DNA of 64,000 nt, taken from the NCBI RefSeq assembly GCF_000179915.2, contig NC_014963.1:1674001-1738000 (forward strand), in the 5' to 3' direction. Positions 1 through 9,671 of this stretch are shown piece after piece. The translations under genes were made by a program, and so were the position numbers. Every line of letters begins with the position of its first letter. Position 1 is the first letter of the stretch. Source of the stretch: Terriglobus saanensis SP1PR4. Lineage in GTDB: Bacteria > Acidobacteriota > Terriglobia > Terriglobales > Acidobacteriaceae. The notes under the pieces were generated by a model. That model had not been told where the DNA came from. It did no database searches and worked only from the letters and a program-made list of their open reading frames with translations.

Positions 1-3000
1 CAGTACGCGAGTCTCTTGCAGCAGGCCAACCGTATGGAGCAGGCAGCGGGGCTTTATCGGCAGGTGCTGGTCGCGGATCCTTCGAACGTTCCTGCATGGC
101 AGGGACTGGTACGGGTCGAGCACGCGGCACATAGCGATGCGCTGGCGCAGCAGACGCTGGAAACCATGCCGCCTACGGTTTACGACCAGGCTCTTCGCGA
201 TCCCGGCTTCATGACCACTGCGGCTTCGGTGTATCAGGCTCAAAACAAGTACGACGTGGCGCAGGCCCTTCTGGAGAAGGCAGTCTCGCAGCAGACCACG
301 GCAGGGCAGAAGCCCTCTTCGGCGCTGATGACGCAGCTTGCGGGTCTCTACCTGCAGCGCAACGATGCTCAGAAAGCGTATCCAATCTACCGCCAGATCC
401 TGTTGGAAGATCCCAGCCGCATCGATGCGTGGAAGGGACTTCTGGGGGCGTTGCACACAAGCGGACACGACCGTGAGGCGCTGGCGCAGATCCAGCAGAT
501 CCCGGTCGAAACACGCAAACATCTCGAAGGCGATGTCGATTATCTGCAGACGGTAGGGGCGGTCTACAACGGCCTGAACCAGCCCGCACAGGCGATGGTG
601 TTCCTGAACCGCGTGCAGCAGAAGTATGCGGCGGCACACTCGCAGGCCCCCGCGGATATCGATATCCAGAATGCGTATCTGCTGTTCAACGGCAACAACG
701 ACACGGGTCTCTACAGGCAGTTGATGGTGCTGGGCAGTCGAGGCGATCTGACGGATGAGCAGCGCCGTTCCGTCCAGACGATCTGGGCTCTATGGGCCGT
801 TCGACGGGCCAACCAGGCATCGGCGCAGGGCTACGTGAAGCGTCCCCTCGCGATTCTGAATGCAGCAGCGCGTGCTTTTCCTGATAATCCTGGTGTGATC
901 AAGGCGCTGGCGAGCGGGTATCTGCGTGCTGGCCTGCCAAAACAGGCGACCGCAATTTTTAAGGCGCAGGATATGACGTCCGCCACAGCTTCGGACTACA
1001 AGTCCGCTGTGGGCGCGGCGATTGCTTCGGGCGATCTGAAGGACGCGGAGACGTGGCTGCGCTTCGGTCTGGAGCAGTATCCGAAGGACTCGCAGATGCT
1101 GACGCTGGCGGCAAAGTTTGAGCAGGCGCGCGGCGATAGCGGACGCGCGGCGGATTACTATCGCGCCTCGCTGGCGGCGATGCCCCCGGCGGATCCGGGA
1201 GCGGAACTCGCCGATGAGTTGAGTCGGCCTGTAGCCGCACTGAGGCCTCCTACGGTTGCACAGCAGCAAGACCTGGCAACGCTCCTCGCGCCTGGAACGG
1301 ATGCTGCAACCGGTCCCGCTGGAGTCGCGGTAGTCGAAACGGTTCCGGAAAAGCCCTATCTTCCCAGCTACGGAAACGCGTACGGACAAGCACCCGTCGT
1401 ACTGACCCCCGATGGAACGCCTGCAGGCGGAGCACTTGTTCCGCAGTATATGGTGAATCCGCAGTATCAGCAGCGGATGCAGCAGCAACAGTTACAACAA
1501 CAGCAGCAGACGCAGCAGCCGGGAAAGCCCCGCAATACGCGGCTTGGAGACTACGTTCCTACGGCAGGCCTGGAGCAGCCCTCGGTGGGCGCCGGCTCGA
1601 CGGATGAGGTTTTGACGGCGTCCAGTGTTATGGGTGATCCGCAGTCGCTGGCGTACCAAAGAGAGCAGATTCGGCGGCTCACGCAGCAGGCCCAAGATTC
1701 GGCTTTCAGGGGACAGGTTCCCGGGGCGGTGATCGCCTCCAACGCCGGAGATGTCTATGGGCCGTACATTCCCTATAACTCGCCGGACAATTCCAATCCC
1801 GTGCCGATGTTCAACGCAGTGGCCGCACCGGTGCAGCTCGCGGGAACACAGTCTGCGCCGGTGGAGATGTACAACGCTGCGACGACGGATGTGCTGCCTT
1901 CGACGCGAAATGTTCCCAATGCAAAGGGAAGTCGCAAGGGACGGTCTTCGCATCCAGAGATCGCAGCGGCGGAGGCGGCGGAGGAGCGTCGTCGCCAGTC
2001 GGATCCGGGTTCCCGTACGCTTTCGAGCTCTCCAGTCAGCATGATGGGGCAGAGCAGCCCGCCGGAAGATGTCGACGTCGCGCCGGTGCAGCAGTCGCAG
2101 TATGCCCCCAATCAGACAGGGAGGCCCGCTGGTCTGCCTGCGATGGAGACGACGAACGGCGTGTCCGGACAGGGCTACCCGACGCAGAGTCAGTATTCGA
2201 CCACGGTGCAGCGTCAGGCTACGGACAGCTACGGACAGCAGTATCCCCAGCCACGACGCGGCCAGACGGCAACAAGACAGTTGCCTCGACGGATTGTGCG
2301 CAGAGCGCCTGTCGCGTCCAGCACCTCGCCAGGACCGGCGTATGCGCCGCTCTATTACCCCGCCGTTCCTACGGCCCTGAGCGGACAAGGATACCCGGCG
2401 CTTGGAGCGCCTTATCCTCTCGGCACGGTGCCAACGGACGCGCAGCTCGTGCAGAGAAATCTGCCCCCTTTGCGCGGAGCGTTCAATCCGAACGGAACTC
2501 CCGAGGTGGGACCTCCGCTTAACGAGCGTCAGCAGGCTGAACTGGATTTGGCTACGCTGGAGGCTTCGTATAGCGGATGGGCGGGTGGCTCGCCCAGCGT
2601 TCGTTTTCGCAGCGGAACACCGGGCATGAATCGCCTGTTGGATTTTGAAGCGCCGATCGAAGCGACCTTCGTCGCAGGAAAGACGGTTCGTTTCAGCATT
2701 ATTCCCAAGGCGATTTTCTTGAATTCGGGCACCCTCGATGTAGCCAGTTTCGCAAACACTACAGGAACGATTCCTATTCTGGGAACGCTGCCTGCGAACG
2801 CGGTCAACCAGCCTGCACAGCAGGTTGCTTCCGGTGTGGGCGGCGAGATCCAGATGACGGCGCAGAACCTCGGCCTGGCGGTCGGCTATACGCCTTATGA
2901 GTTTCTTGTAAGGAACGTCACGGGGCGGGCTCGGTGGCGTCCAGGGGGCGGACACTTCACGCTCTTTGGAGAGCGCGATTCGGTTAAAGACACGCAGCTC

Positions 3001-3759
3001 TCTTACTCGGGTATGTACGATCCGGGTTCGACGACAACTGTCTTTGCAGGAAATATCTGGGGCGGTGTGATCTCTACCGGTGGTGGAGCGCGGTTTGATT
3101 TTGGTGACGAGAAGGCGGGTTTCTACCTGAGCTTCGACGGAGCCGCCGTTACCGGATTTCACGTCCTGGACAACAAGAAGTTTGAGGGCACGGGTGGAGC
3201 TTACTTCCGTGTGGCGCAGTTCCCTGGATACGGAACGCTGAATGTCGGTGGGACCCTCTTTGGAATGCACTACGACCACAACGAGCGGGGACAGACCTAC
3301 GGCCTCGGTGGATATTTCAGCCCGGATGCGTATTTTCTTGGCGCTATCCCGATTACGTTCAATGGTTTCCACGGGACGAACTGGCACTATGTCCTTGCCG
3401 GAGCAGTGGGCATTCAGACCTTCCAGGAAGATAGCGCCGCGTACTATCCGCTGGACACATCGTTGCAGACGGGCGCTTTGAGCGGATGCACATTGCCCGC
3501 GATTGCGGCGCGCACCTGCGGATACTATCCGGTTAACTCCGGAACAGGCGCGAACTTCGACATCAGCGCGCAGGCTTCGTATCGCGTGAACGAGCACTGG
3601 TTTGTGGGTGGGTTTGCCAAGGCGAACAATACGAACAACTACAACACCGGCACGGTAGGCTTCTCAGTCCATTACATGTTCCGTCCGCAGTACGCGACGG
3701 AAGATTATCCGACGGGCCTGTTCCCAGTCGACGGATTGAGACCTCTGCGGGTACCGTAG
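1..3759 (+). CDS. bcsC: BcsC-like cellulose synthase subunit C, 5' end missing
   Basis: Outer-membrane component expected to export cellulose or a similar exopolysaccharide across the outer membrane. The frame is open from base 1, so the true start lies upstream; about 1252 residues are visible, close to a full BcsC. The first ~390 visible residues are tetratricopeptide-like helices (for example the AYPIYRQILLEDPSRIDAW unit). Then comes a long Gln/Pro/Ser-rich linker (~395-850) with a glutamine run near bases 1475-1520, and a C-terminal ~390-residue beta-barrel region rich in Gly and aromatics that ends in FRPQY, typical of the BCSC_C domain. TPR plus barrel is the known BcsC architecture. 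The linker is unusually long. No other bcs gene follows; they may lie upstream. A weak 9-base inverted repeat (3765-3773 and 3819-3827) follows the stop. Confidence 0.85.
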   Translation, partial: QYASLLQQANRMEQAAGLYRQVLVADPSNVPAWQGLVRVEHAAHSDALAQQTLETMPPTVYDQALRDPGFMTTAASVYQAQNKYDVAQALLEKAVSQQTTAGQKPSSALMTQLAGLYLQRNDAQKAYPIYRQILLEDPSRIDAWKGLLGALHTSGHDREALAQIQQIPVETRKHLEGDVDYLQTVGAVYNGLNQPAQAMVFLNRVQQKYAAAHSQAPADIDIQNAYLLFNGNNDTGLYRQLMVLGSRGDLTDEQRRSVQTIWALWAVRRANQASAQGYVKRPLAILNAAARAFPDNPGVIKALASGYLRAGLPKQATAIFKAQDMTSATASDYKSAVGAAIASGDLKDAETWLRFGLEQYPKDSQMLTLAAKFEQARGDSGRAADYYRASLAAMPPADPGAELADELSRPVAALRPPTVAQQQDLATLLAPGTDAATGPAGVAVVETVPEKPYLPSYGNAYGQAPVVLTPDGTPAGGALVPQYMVNPQYQQRMQQQQLQQQQQTQQPGKPRNTRLGDYVPTAGLEQPSVGAGSTDEVLTASSVMGDPQSLAYQREQIRRLTQQAQDSAFRGQVPGAVIASNAGDVYGPYIPYNSPDNSNPVPMFNAVAAPVQLAGTQSAPVEMYNAATTDVLPSTRNVPNAKGSRKGRSSHPEIAAAEAAEERRRQSDPGSRTLSSSPVSMMGQSSPPEDVDVAPVQQSQYAPNQTGRPAGLPAMETTNGVSGQGYPTQSQYSTTVQRQATDSYGQQYPQPRRGQTATRQLPRRIVRRAPVASSTSPGPAYAPLYYPAVPTALSGQGYPALGAPYPLGTVPTDAQLVQRNLPPLRGAFNPNGTPEVGPPLNERQQAELDLATLEASYSGWAGGSPSVRFRSGTPGMNRLLDFEAPIEATFVAGKTVRFSIIPKAIFLNSGTLDVASFANTTGTIPILGTLPANAVNQPAQQVASGVGGEIQMTAQNLGLAVGYTPYEFLVRNVTGRARWRPGGGHFTLFGERDSVKDTQLSYSGMYDPGSTTTVFAGNIWGGVISTGGGARFDFGDEKAGFYLSFDGAAVTGFHVLDNKKFEGTGGAYFRVAQFPGYGTLNVGGTLFGMHYDHNERGQTYGLGGYFSPDAYFLGAIPITFNGFHGTNWHYVLAGAVGIQTFQEDSAAYYPLDTSLQTGALSGCTLPAIAARTCGYYPVNSGTGANFDISAQASYRVNEHWFVGGFAKANNTNNYNTGTVGFSVHYMFRPQYATEDYPTGLFPVDGLRPLRVP

Positions 3760-3920
3760 AGGCTCAATCCTTCCTGTTCTGGGGCGGAAGTAATGCTTGG
3801 AATGGTTTTTCCTGAAGAGAAGGATTGCCTCCAGCGCCGATTCGTTATATCACTTTCCTACACCATCATTTGACCCGGTCTAAGATGTCTCTCTGTCCGG
3901 GTATTTCCCTGTGAGGACAG

Positions 3921-5957
3921 TTGTTTCCCAAGTGGTATTTCCGTCCGCAGAGCCATCGGAGCGCTTCGGCGTTTTGCGATGGTTTGGGCAAAGTGCTGTT
4001 CTGCCTGACGTTATGCACTGGCTTCTTTGAGAGCCAGGCTTTTGCAAAAGATAAGATGGTCGCGCCGGACTGGGTAAAGCAGGCTTCCGCACAACCCATG
4101 CGCGCGTTTCCACCGAAGACCGATGCCGTTGTCCTGTTACACGAGGTGAATGTCTCTGTCAATGCGCAGGGGCGCGAGGTCACGCATGAGCGCGAAGTCA
4201 TTCGCATTCTGCGCGCGCAGGGTAGGCGAGGATACGGCTCTCCGGCAGTCTATTACAACGATACCGTCTCCAAAGTCACGTCAATGAAGGTCTGGTCCAT
4301 CGGTGCGGACGGACACGAGTACGCCGTGAAAGACAACGAGATGATCGACCGATCGTCGGGCGAAGGGTTCGAGGTGTACACCGATTCGCGGATGCGTTAT
4401 GCCTCGCCTCCATCGGTCGATGTCGGTTCCGTTGTGGCCATCGAGTCCGAGATTGAGACAAGACCGTATGTCACCGAGATTCTCTTTCCGGTTCAGCGTG
4501 AGATCCCTGTGCGGCGCGAACGGCTGACGATCACGATGCCGCCGGGCTTCATCTACAAGGCCGTGTGGAAGGGGCCGGATCGCACCAAAAGCGTGGACAT
4601 GGAACACGGGACGACGTTGTGGGAGATGGAAGACGAGCCTGGAATCGACCTGGAAGATGTGCCGCTGTCCGGCAGCGCCTGGGCACTGGTCTCCCGCTTG
4701 AGCGTGCACTACACGGGGCCAGGGATGCCCACACCGACCCTGGGGGAGTGGAACGGGATTGGCGCGTGGTATGCCGAGCTGGCAGCCGGCAGAAATCTTC
4801 CCAACGATGCGATTACAAAGCAGGCACAGTCGCTTGTGCAGGGGAAGACCGACTTTGCCGAGCGTGCGCAAGCCATCGGCGAATACGTCCAGCAGAGAAT
4901 TCGTTATGTCGCGGTGGAGATCGGTGTTGGTGGGCAGCAGCCCCACGCTGCCGGAGATACGTTCTCCCACCAGTATGGCGACTGTAAGGACAAGGCGACG
5001 CTTGTGAGCGCCATGATGAACGCTGTGGGCATGCGGGCAACGTGGTTGATGGTCGACAGCAGGCGCGGTGTGATTGCGCCGGAAGCGCCCTCCATCGCGG
5101 CGAATCACATGATCGTCGCCATCGATATTCCCAAGGGGTACGAGTCTCCTCTCTTCCAGAGCACGGTCACGCTGAAGAACGGCAAGCGATATCTTATTTT
5201 CGATCCCACGTCGGAGAAGACCCCGTTCGGCCAGCTGGAAAGCGGGCTTCAGGGCAGCTATGGCCTGTTGATGGAAGGCAAGGAGAGCGAGGCGATTCTG
5301 CTGCCTGTACTCAAGCCCGGTGCGAATCAGGTAAATCGCAAAGCGAGCTTTACCTTGAGTTCGGACGGCGATCTGAAAGGCCATGTGAGCGAAGAGCGCA
5401 GTGGAGACATTGCGGGTTATCGACGGCACATTTACAGCGAGTGGAACTCGAATCAGCAGAGCCAGTTTCTCCACGGCATGCTGGCCAGAGATTTCACCAG
5501 CTTCGAGGTCGCGGAGGTCAAGGTATCCAACGTGGAGGATCTGCAGAAGACCTTGTCGATTTGCTATGGGCTGGAAGCAACTCACTTTGCACGGGTCACC
5601 GGACCCTTGCTCATGGTGCGGCCACGTGTGCTCTTCACGGATGGGATGCGTGTGGACCGCAAGGCGCGCTTTTCTCCGATTGACCTGAACGAGACGCGTC
5701 GTGTGCATGACGAGTATGACATCGCTCTACCCTCCGGTTACGCGGTGGAGGAGATGCCGGAGCCGGTAAAGCTCGATTTAGGTTTTGCGAAGTACGAGAG
5801 CTCCAGCAGCGTGAAGGACGGCAAGCTGCATTACAGCCGTACCTACGAGGTACGTGAGGTCACTCTACCCGCTGAACGCTACGACGAAGTGCGCAAGCTG
5901 GCAGGTGTGATCGAGGCAGACGAGCAAAGCAATGCAATTTTGAAGCGGATTCCTTAG
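3921..5957 (+). CDS. Secreted DUF3857/transglutaminase-like protein with intact triad
   Basis: Exported protein of 678 residues with an N-terminal DUF3857 region followed by a transglutaminase/cysteine-protease fold. The likely start is TTG, since no better in-frame start with a signal peptide is visible; a hydrophobic segment around residues 24-42 ends in QAFA and looks like a signal peptide. The papain-like triad can be read: Cys355 in YGDCKDKATL, His396 in ANHMIV and Asp428 in FDPTSE. The family is common in Bacteroidetes and Acidobacteria; its substrate is unknown. The next gene, 17 bases downstream, encodes the same architecture but lacks Cys and His. The two genes are probably one operon and may make a functional pair (inference). 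Confidence 0.85.
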   Translation: MFPKWYFRPQSHRSASAFCDGLGKVLFCLTLCTGFFESQAFAKDKMVAPDWVKQASAQPMRAFPPKTDAVVLLHEVNVSVNAQGREVTHEREVIRILRAQGRRGYGSPAVYYNDTVSKVTSMKVWSIGADGHEYAVKDNEMIDRSSGEGFEVYTDSRMRYASPPSVDVGSVVAIESEIETRPYVTEILFPVQREIPVRRERLTITMPPGFIYKAVWKGPDRTKSVDMEHGTTLWEMEDEPGIDLEDVPLSGSAWALVSRLSVHYTGPGMPTPTLGEWNGIGAWYAELAAGRNLPNDAITKQAQSLVQGKTDFAERAQAIGEYVQQRIRYVAVEIGVGGQQPHAAGDTFSHQYGDCKDKATLVSAMMNAVGMRATWLMVDSRRGVIAPEAPSIAANHMIVAIDIPKGYESPLFQSTVTLKNGKRYLIFDPTSEKTPFGQLESGLQGSYGLLMEGKESEAILLPVLKPGANQVNRKASFTLSSDGDLKGHVSEERSGDIAGYRRHIYSEWNSNQQSQFLHGMLARDFTSFEVAEVKVSNVEDLQKTLSICYGLEATHFARVTGPLLMVRPRVLFTDGMRVDRKARFSPIDLNETRRVHDEYDIALPSGYAVEEMPEPVKLDLGFAKYESSSSVKDGKLHYSRTYEVREVTLPAERYDEVRKLAGVIEADEQSNAILKRIP

Positions 5958-5974
5958 AGGCCCAGGAGAAAGTA

Positions 5975-7990
5975 ATGAAGATGCGCGCAGGTTGGTGTGC
6001 GGTTTGGATTGCAGCGGTATATTTCGTTCCCGCGGTGGCGAAGGCCGATCAATGGACGGCGCCTACGCCGGACGAGTTGAAGATGACCGCCCAGCCAGAG
6101 GTTCCTGGAGCGGCGGCGGTGTATCTTCAGCGCGAAATTCTGACGGACGACGCATTGCATATGTATAGCTACTATGTCCGCTTGAAGGTCTTGACGGAAG
6201 AGGGCAAGAAATATGGAGATGTGCAACTCTCCTTCCTGAAAGGCAATGAGGGCGTGAATACGACTGTGACGGATATCGCTGGCAGGACTATCCAGTCAGA
6301 TGGGACGATCGTTCCGTTTACCGGGAAACCTTTCGAGAAGATGGTAGAGAAGACGAAGGACGTGAAGGTAATGTCCAAGGTCTTCAGCATGCCAGCGGTG
6401 CAGGTGGGCAGCATCCTGGAGTATCGCTACAAGTTGCGATGGGACGATAACTATTACCTCTCTCCGGACTGGTATCCGCAGGAAGAGCTGTTTTCGCGCA
6501 AGGCACATTACGTCTGGAAGCCGACGGACAAAATGTTGACGAGCAAGAGTAACGGACACGAATCGCTGTCGAACAGCATTGCGTGGTCGCCCATCCTGCC
6601 CGACAATGCCAAGGTAAAGGACACGCTGTTGCCTGGTGGGAATCAGCACATCCTCGAGCTTTCCCTGGAAAATGTTAAGCCCATGCCGCAGGAGCCCTTC
6701 ATGCCTCCAATCGCGAACACCTCCTACCGTGTGAACTTTTATTACACGTCCTATCGCACGGCGGATGAGTACTGGAAAGGAGAAGGCAAGTACTGGTCGA
6801 AGGAACAGGACAAGTTCATCGGACAGGGGTCTGCGGTTTCTGCAATGGTGCATGCCACCATCGTGCCGGGCGATACGAGCGACCAAAAGTTGCGCAAGCT
6901 CTACGCCGCAGTGATGGAGTTGGAGAATACCGATTACACGCGTCAGCACACCTCTGCTGAGGAACGGATGGCGGGTCTGCGGGAGATCAAAAACGCGGAC
7001 GACGTACTCACGCGCAAGCGTGGATCGAGCGATCAACTGGCTGAGCTCTTCGTCGCTATGGTGCGGTCCGCGGGCATGAAGGCGTACGTCATGATGGTCA
7101 CCAACCGCGAGCGCCGCATGTTCAATCCGAATCTGTTGTCGCTATACCAGTTGGACGATGCGATTGCGGTTGTGAATGTGGATGGCAAGGATCTTTTTCT
7201 GGATCCCGGTACACGCTACTGTCCCTATGGTCATCTCGAATGGAGACACTCTCTGGCGGCAGGACTTCGACAGGTAGAGGGCGGGGTGGCTCTTGCCAAC
7301 ACCGCCGCAGAGCCGTATACCTTTGCCTCCACCGGCCGCGTTGCGGACCTCAAACTCGACGAGGAGAGAGTTCTGAAGGGCAAGGTCACGGAGTCGTTCG
7401 AAGGGGATCCGGCGATCACGTGGCGTCACGTAGCGCTGCGCGGAGACGAGGCCAGCTTGAAGGACGACCTGAAGAAGCACCTGGAAGAAGAGCTTCCGGC
7501 TGGCATGGAGGTGACCGTCAATACCGTCGAAAATCTGACCGCCTATGAGAAGCCTTTGAAGGTATCTTTTACCGTGAGCGGAAGGGCAGGGACTGCGACG
7601 GCAAGCCGGCTACTTTTGCCGGGAGATATCTTCCTGGTCAACAACAAGCCGACCTTCACCCAGGAGAAGCGCGAGACCGGCGTTTACTTTCAGGAAGCGG
7701 CGATGTACCGGGACGCGATGCGGATCATCTATCCCGCGACCTACACCCTCGAGTCTGCACCGGCAAAGAACAGCTGGAAGTTCCAGCAGCGTGCCGCTTA
7801 TACGATCGAAAACAAACCCGTTGCAAACTCCGTGACGGTCTACCGCAATCTGACCATGGGAGACTTCTTCTTTGCGCCGAAGGATTATGCCGAGCTTCGG
7901 GCCTTCTACTCAAAGTTTGAAGGGGCCGATCAGGACGCCATCGTCCTCAAAGTCGGCGCGGCTTCTGCTCCGGCGAAAGCTGGCAGCTAG
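5975..7990 (+). CDS. Secreted DUF3857/transglutaminase-fold protein lacking catalytic Cys and His
   Basis: 671 residues with a signal peptide (AVWIAAVYFVPAVAKA), a DUF3857 N-terminal half and a transglutaminase-like second half. The ATG has a good ribosome binding site, AGGAGAAAGTA. At the place where the upstream paralogue has GDCKDK this protein has GSSDQL (Ser352), and the position of the catalytic His is Asp395 in QLDDAIAVV; only the Asp (D410 in FLDPGT) is kept. It should therefore be catalytically inert as a cysteine transamidase or protease and may serve as a partner or binding protein for its neighbour. The stop codon overlaps the stop of the convergent gene: both TAGs lie in the CTAG at 7987-7990. 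Confidence 0.85.
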   Translation: MKMRAGWCAVWIAAVYFVPAVAKADQWTAPTPDELKMTAQPEVPGAAAVYLQREILTDDALHMYSYYVRLKVLTEEGKKYGDVQLSFLKGNEGVNTTVTDIAGRTIQSDGTIVPFTGKPFEKMVEKTKDVKVMSKVFSMPAVQVGSILEYRYKLRWDDNYYLSPDWYPQEELFSRKAHYVWKPTDKMLTSKSNGHESLSNSIAWSPILPDNAKVKDTLLPGGNQHILELSLENVKPMPQEPFMPPIANTSYRVNFYYTSYRTADEYWKGEGKYWSKEQDKFIGQGSAVSAMVHATIVPGDTSDQKLRKLYAAVMELENTDYTRQHTSAEERMAGLREIKNADDVLTRKRGSSDQLAELFVAMVRSAGMKAYVMMVTNRERRMFNPNLLSLYQLDDAIAVVNVDGKDLFLDPGTRYCPYGHLEWRHSLAAGLRQVEGGVALANTAAEPYTFASTGRVADLKLDEERVLKGKVTESFEGDPAITWRHVALRGDEASLKDDLKKHLEEELPAGMEVTVNTVENLTAYEKPLKVSFTVSGRAGTATASRLLLPGDIFLVNNKPTFTQEKRETGVYFQEAAMYRDAMRIIYPATYTLESAPAKNSWKFQQRAAYTIENKPVANSVTVYRNLTMGDFFFAPKDYAELRAFYSKFEGADQDAIVLKVGAASAPAKAGS

Positions 7991-9537
7991 GGCGTCGGGC
8001 GAGGCACGCGGCAGACCTTCGCGACGTCGTTCTGGTAGTCACAGGGAAACGACGTCGCGGAGGCCTTTGGCAGAACCATCCAATCCACGTGCAGGGGAGC
8101 AAGACGTGCGAGACGGTTCGCATCGCCCATGCGGTTGAGTCCCGTCTGCGCAGCCATCCCGACGAGCCAGTCCGCGGCGAGTGACGGGGAGACGGAGGCC
8201 ACACCGCCGTCTTTGGAGTAGTCCGGGAGAGAACTCCGCAGAGCGATCGAGCGGAAGTTCTGTGCGTCTTCTCCTTCGACCGTGATGTAGTGAGCATCGA
8301 GCGCGAAGAGGTCGCCTTGCGCAGTATGTTCACGGCACCAGACGAAGGCCCGAGCCCACCCATTGGTACGCGGCCTCCGGGAGAACTCCAGGTGCTGGGA
8401 TGCAGGGTAGATCTCTAATTGCGCGACAAAAAGAGGTGTAGCGATGCAGGACGCGAGCGTCGCCCAGGCAACGAACTCTCGCTTTCGAGAGTTCATTGTC
8501 TCGTGGAGAAAATCTCCGATCCAGCCCCCAGCCACGATGAGAAAGACCGCATAGAGGAGATGAAGCGCCCGAAGTGGCTGCATCCGTGCGATGAAAAGAT
8601 GGGCTGCTGAGGATCGCGCGAAGAGAAGGGCGATCAACAGGCACAGTAGGGTCGTGGCTGCGTGGGCGTGGATGAGGAGGCGTTCTTCCGCGCCTGCACC
8701 GCGCGTCTTTTCGTGACGGGAAAGAATCCATAGCAGGAGAACAGGAGGAGCAAGGGCGCCGAGGACCTCATACCATTCCCACTGTCCGAGGAACCAGTAA
8801 GACCGCGTCGCGGCCAGCACACGGAGCGCTCCCTGGTCGACGGGAGAGAGAAGATAAACCATGAGACAGATCAGTAGGGCCGCACCTGAATAAGATGCGA
8901 ATGTCCGCATGGGATGCCTCCGCTGAAGCGCCCACACGGAGCAGAGAAGCAGCGCTCCCCAAAGCGCCATGACCGGATGCAGGACAAAGGCGGCGGCAAG
9001 CAAGAGCGCGCTGGCGAAGACACGGCGGCGAAGCAGATGTTCCAGTGCGAAAAGAAGCAAGGGCAGTGAGATGGATCTTGCGGTGCAATAGGGGTCCGTC
9101 AGATAGAGCGCCGTACCCGCCACGGGCAGTGAGAGAGAGAAGGCCATGACGAGCACCGCGCCAAAGCGTGCCGATCCCTGGCGAAAACAAACTTTCGCCA
9201 CTTCGGACGAGGCCCACAGCGTGGCTGCGATGGCTGCGAGTTGCAGGAGCGCCAGGCAGGACGTTACCGAGAGGTGAATGAGCGCTGCGAGGCTGCTGAC
9301 CGTCCAGGCGAAGACCCCATTGCCCACGTGCGCGGCGACAAAGGCGTGATCGTGGGGGAAGAGCCATGGGTGCACGCGCTGCTGTATCGCTGCGGCATAG
9401 ATGCCCCCGTCTTCGGCGTCGGGGTGATATCCGAGGATGCAGAAGGAAAGAAGGCTGAGCGCGAGAAGTGCAGGCAGCGAAAGAAGTTTTTCTGTTTTCC
9501 AGGGAGAAGCCGATCTGACCACTTTCACACAGTACAA
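7987..9537 (-). CDS. Polytopic membrane protein, possible GT-C-like fold
   Basis: 516 residues with roughly ten hydrophobic helices and short soluble loops. Acidic residues occur soon after the first helix (HPDAEDGGIY), an arrangement seen in the first periplasmic loop of GT-C glycosyltransferases, where an acidic motif binds the lipid-linked donor. A periplasmic-looking C-terminal portion (~390-516) contains CREHTAQGDLFALDAHYITVEGEDA-type sequence. I do not recognise a characterised family, so the glycosyltransferase idea is only structural analogy. It is convergent with the DUF3857 pair and overlaps its last codon; a 120-base gap separates it from the divergent flippase-like gene, so the two may share a control region. 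GTG or ATG starts near the N-terminus are both possible. Confidence 0.7.
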   Translation of the reverse strand: MYCVKVVRSASPWKTEKLLSLPALLALSLLSFCILGYHPDAEDGGIYAAAIQQRVHPWLFPHDHAFVAAHVGNGVFAWTVSSLAALIHLSVTSCLALLQLAAIAATLWASSEVAKVCFRQGSARFGAVLVMAFSLSLPVAGTALYLTDPYCTARSISLPLLLFALEHLLRRRVFASALLLAAAFVLHPVMALWGALLLCSVWALQRRHPMRTFASYSGAALLICLMVYLLSPVDQGALRVLAATRSYWFLGQWEWYEVLGALAPPVLLLWILSRHEKTRGAGAEERLLIHAHAATTLLCLLIALLFARSSAAHLFIARMQPLRALHLLYAVFLIVAGGWIGDFLHETMNSRKREFVAWATLASCIATPLFVAQLEIYPASQHLEFSRRPRTNGWARAFVWCREHTAQGDLFALDAHYITVEGEDAQNFRSIALRSSLPDYSKDGGVASVSPSLAADWLVGMAAQTGLNRMGDANRLARLAPLHVDWMVLPKASATSFPCDYQNDVAKVCRVPRPTP

Positions 9538-9671
9538 CGAAACGGCGGCCGATGCCGGGGGCCGAGGCGGCGAAACGTATAATGACGGCTGGTCATGATG
9601 ATTTCAACGCTACCTTTTAACCGCATCTTGAATGTGCGCTCTCACTATTTCTCGCTGTGTCAGGTGGTCGT

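Noticed and set aside
1492-3597. Long minus-strand open frame (about 700 codons) opposite the BcsC-like gene
   Set aside because: Its product is Arg/Leu/Ser-rich with no domain, and it mirrors the codon periodicity of the real gene on the other strand; a mirror frame in GC-rich DNA.
4281-5708. Minus-strand frame opposite the first DUF3857 gene
   Set aside because: His/Arg-rich, no start signal, overlaps a well-supported gene entirely.
9578-9583. TATAAT before the flippase-like gene as a full promoter
   Set aside because: The -10 match is perfect but no -35-like sequence lies at the right distance in the GC-rich upstream DNA.
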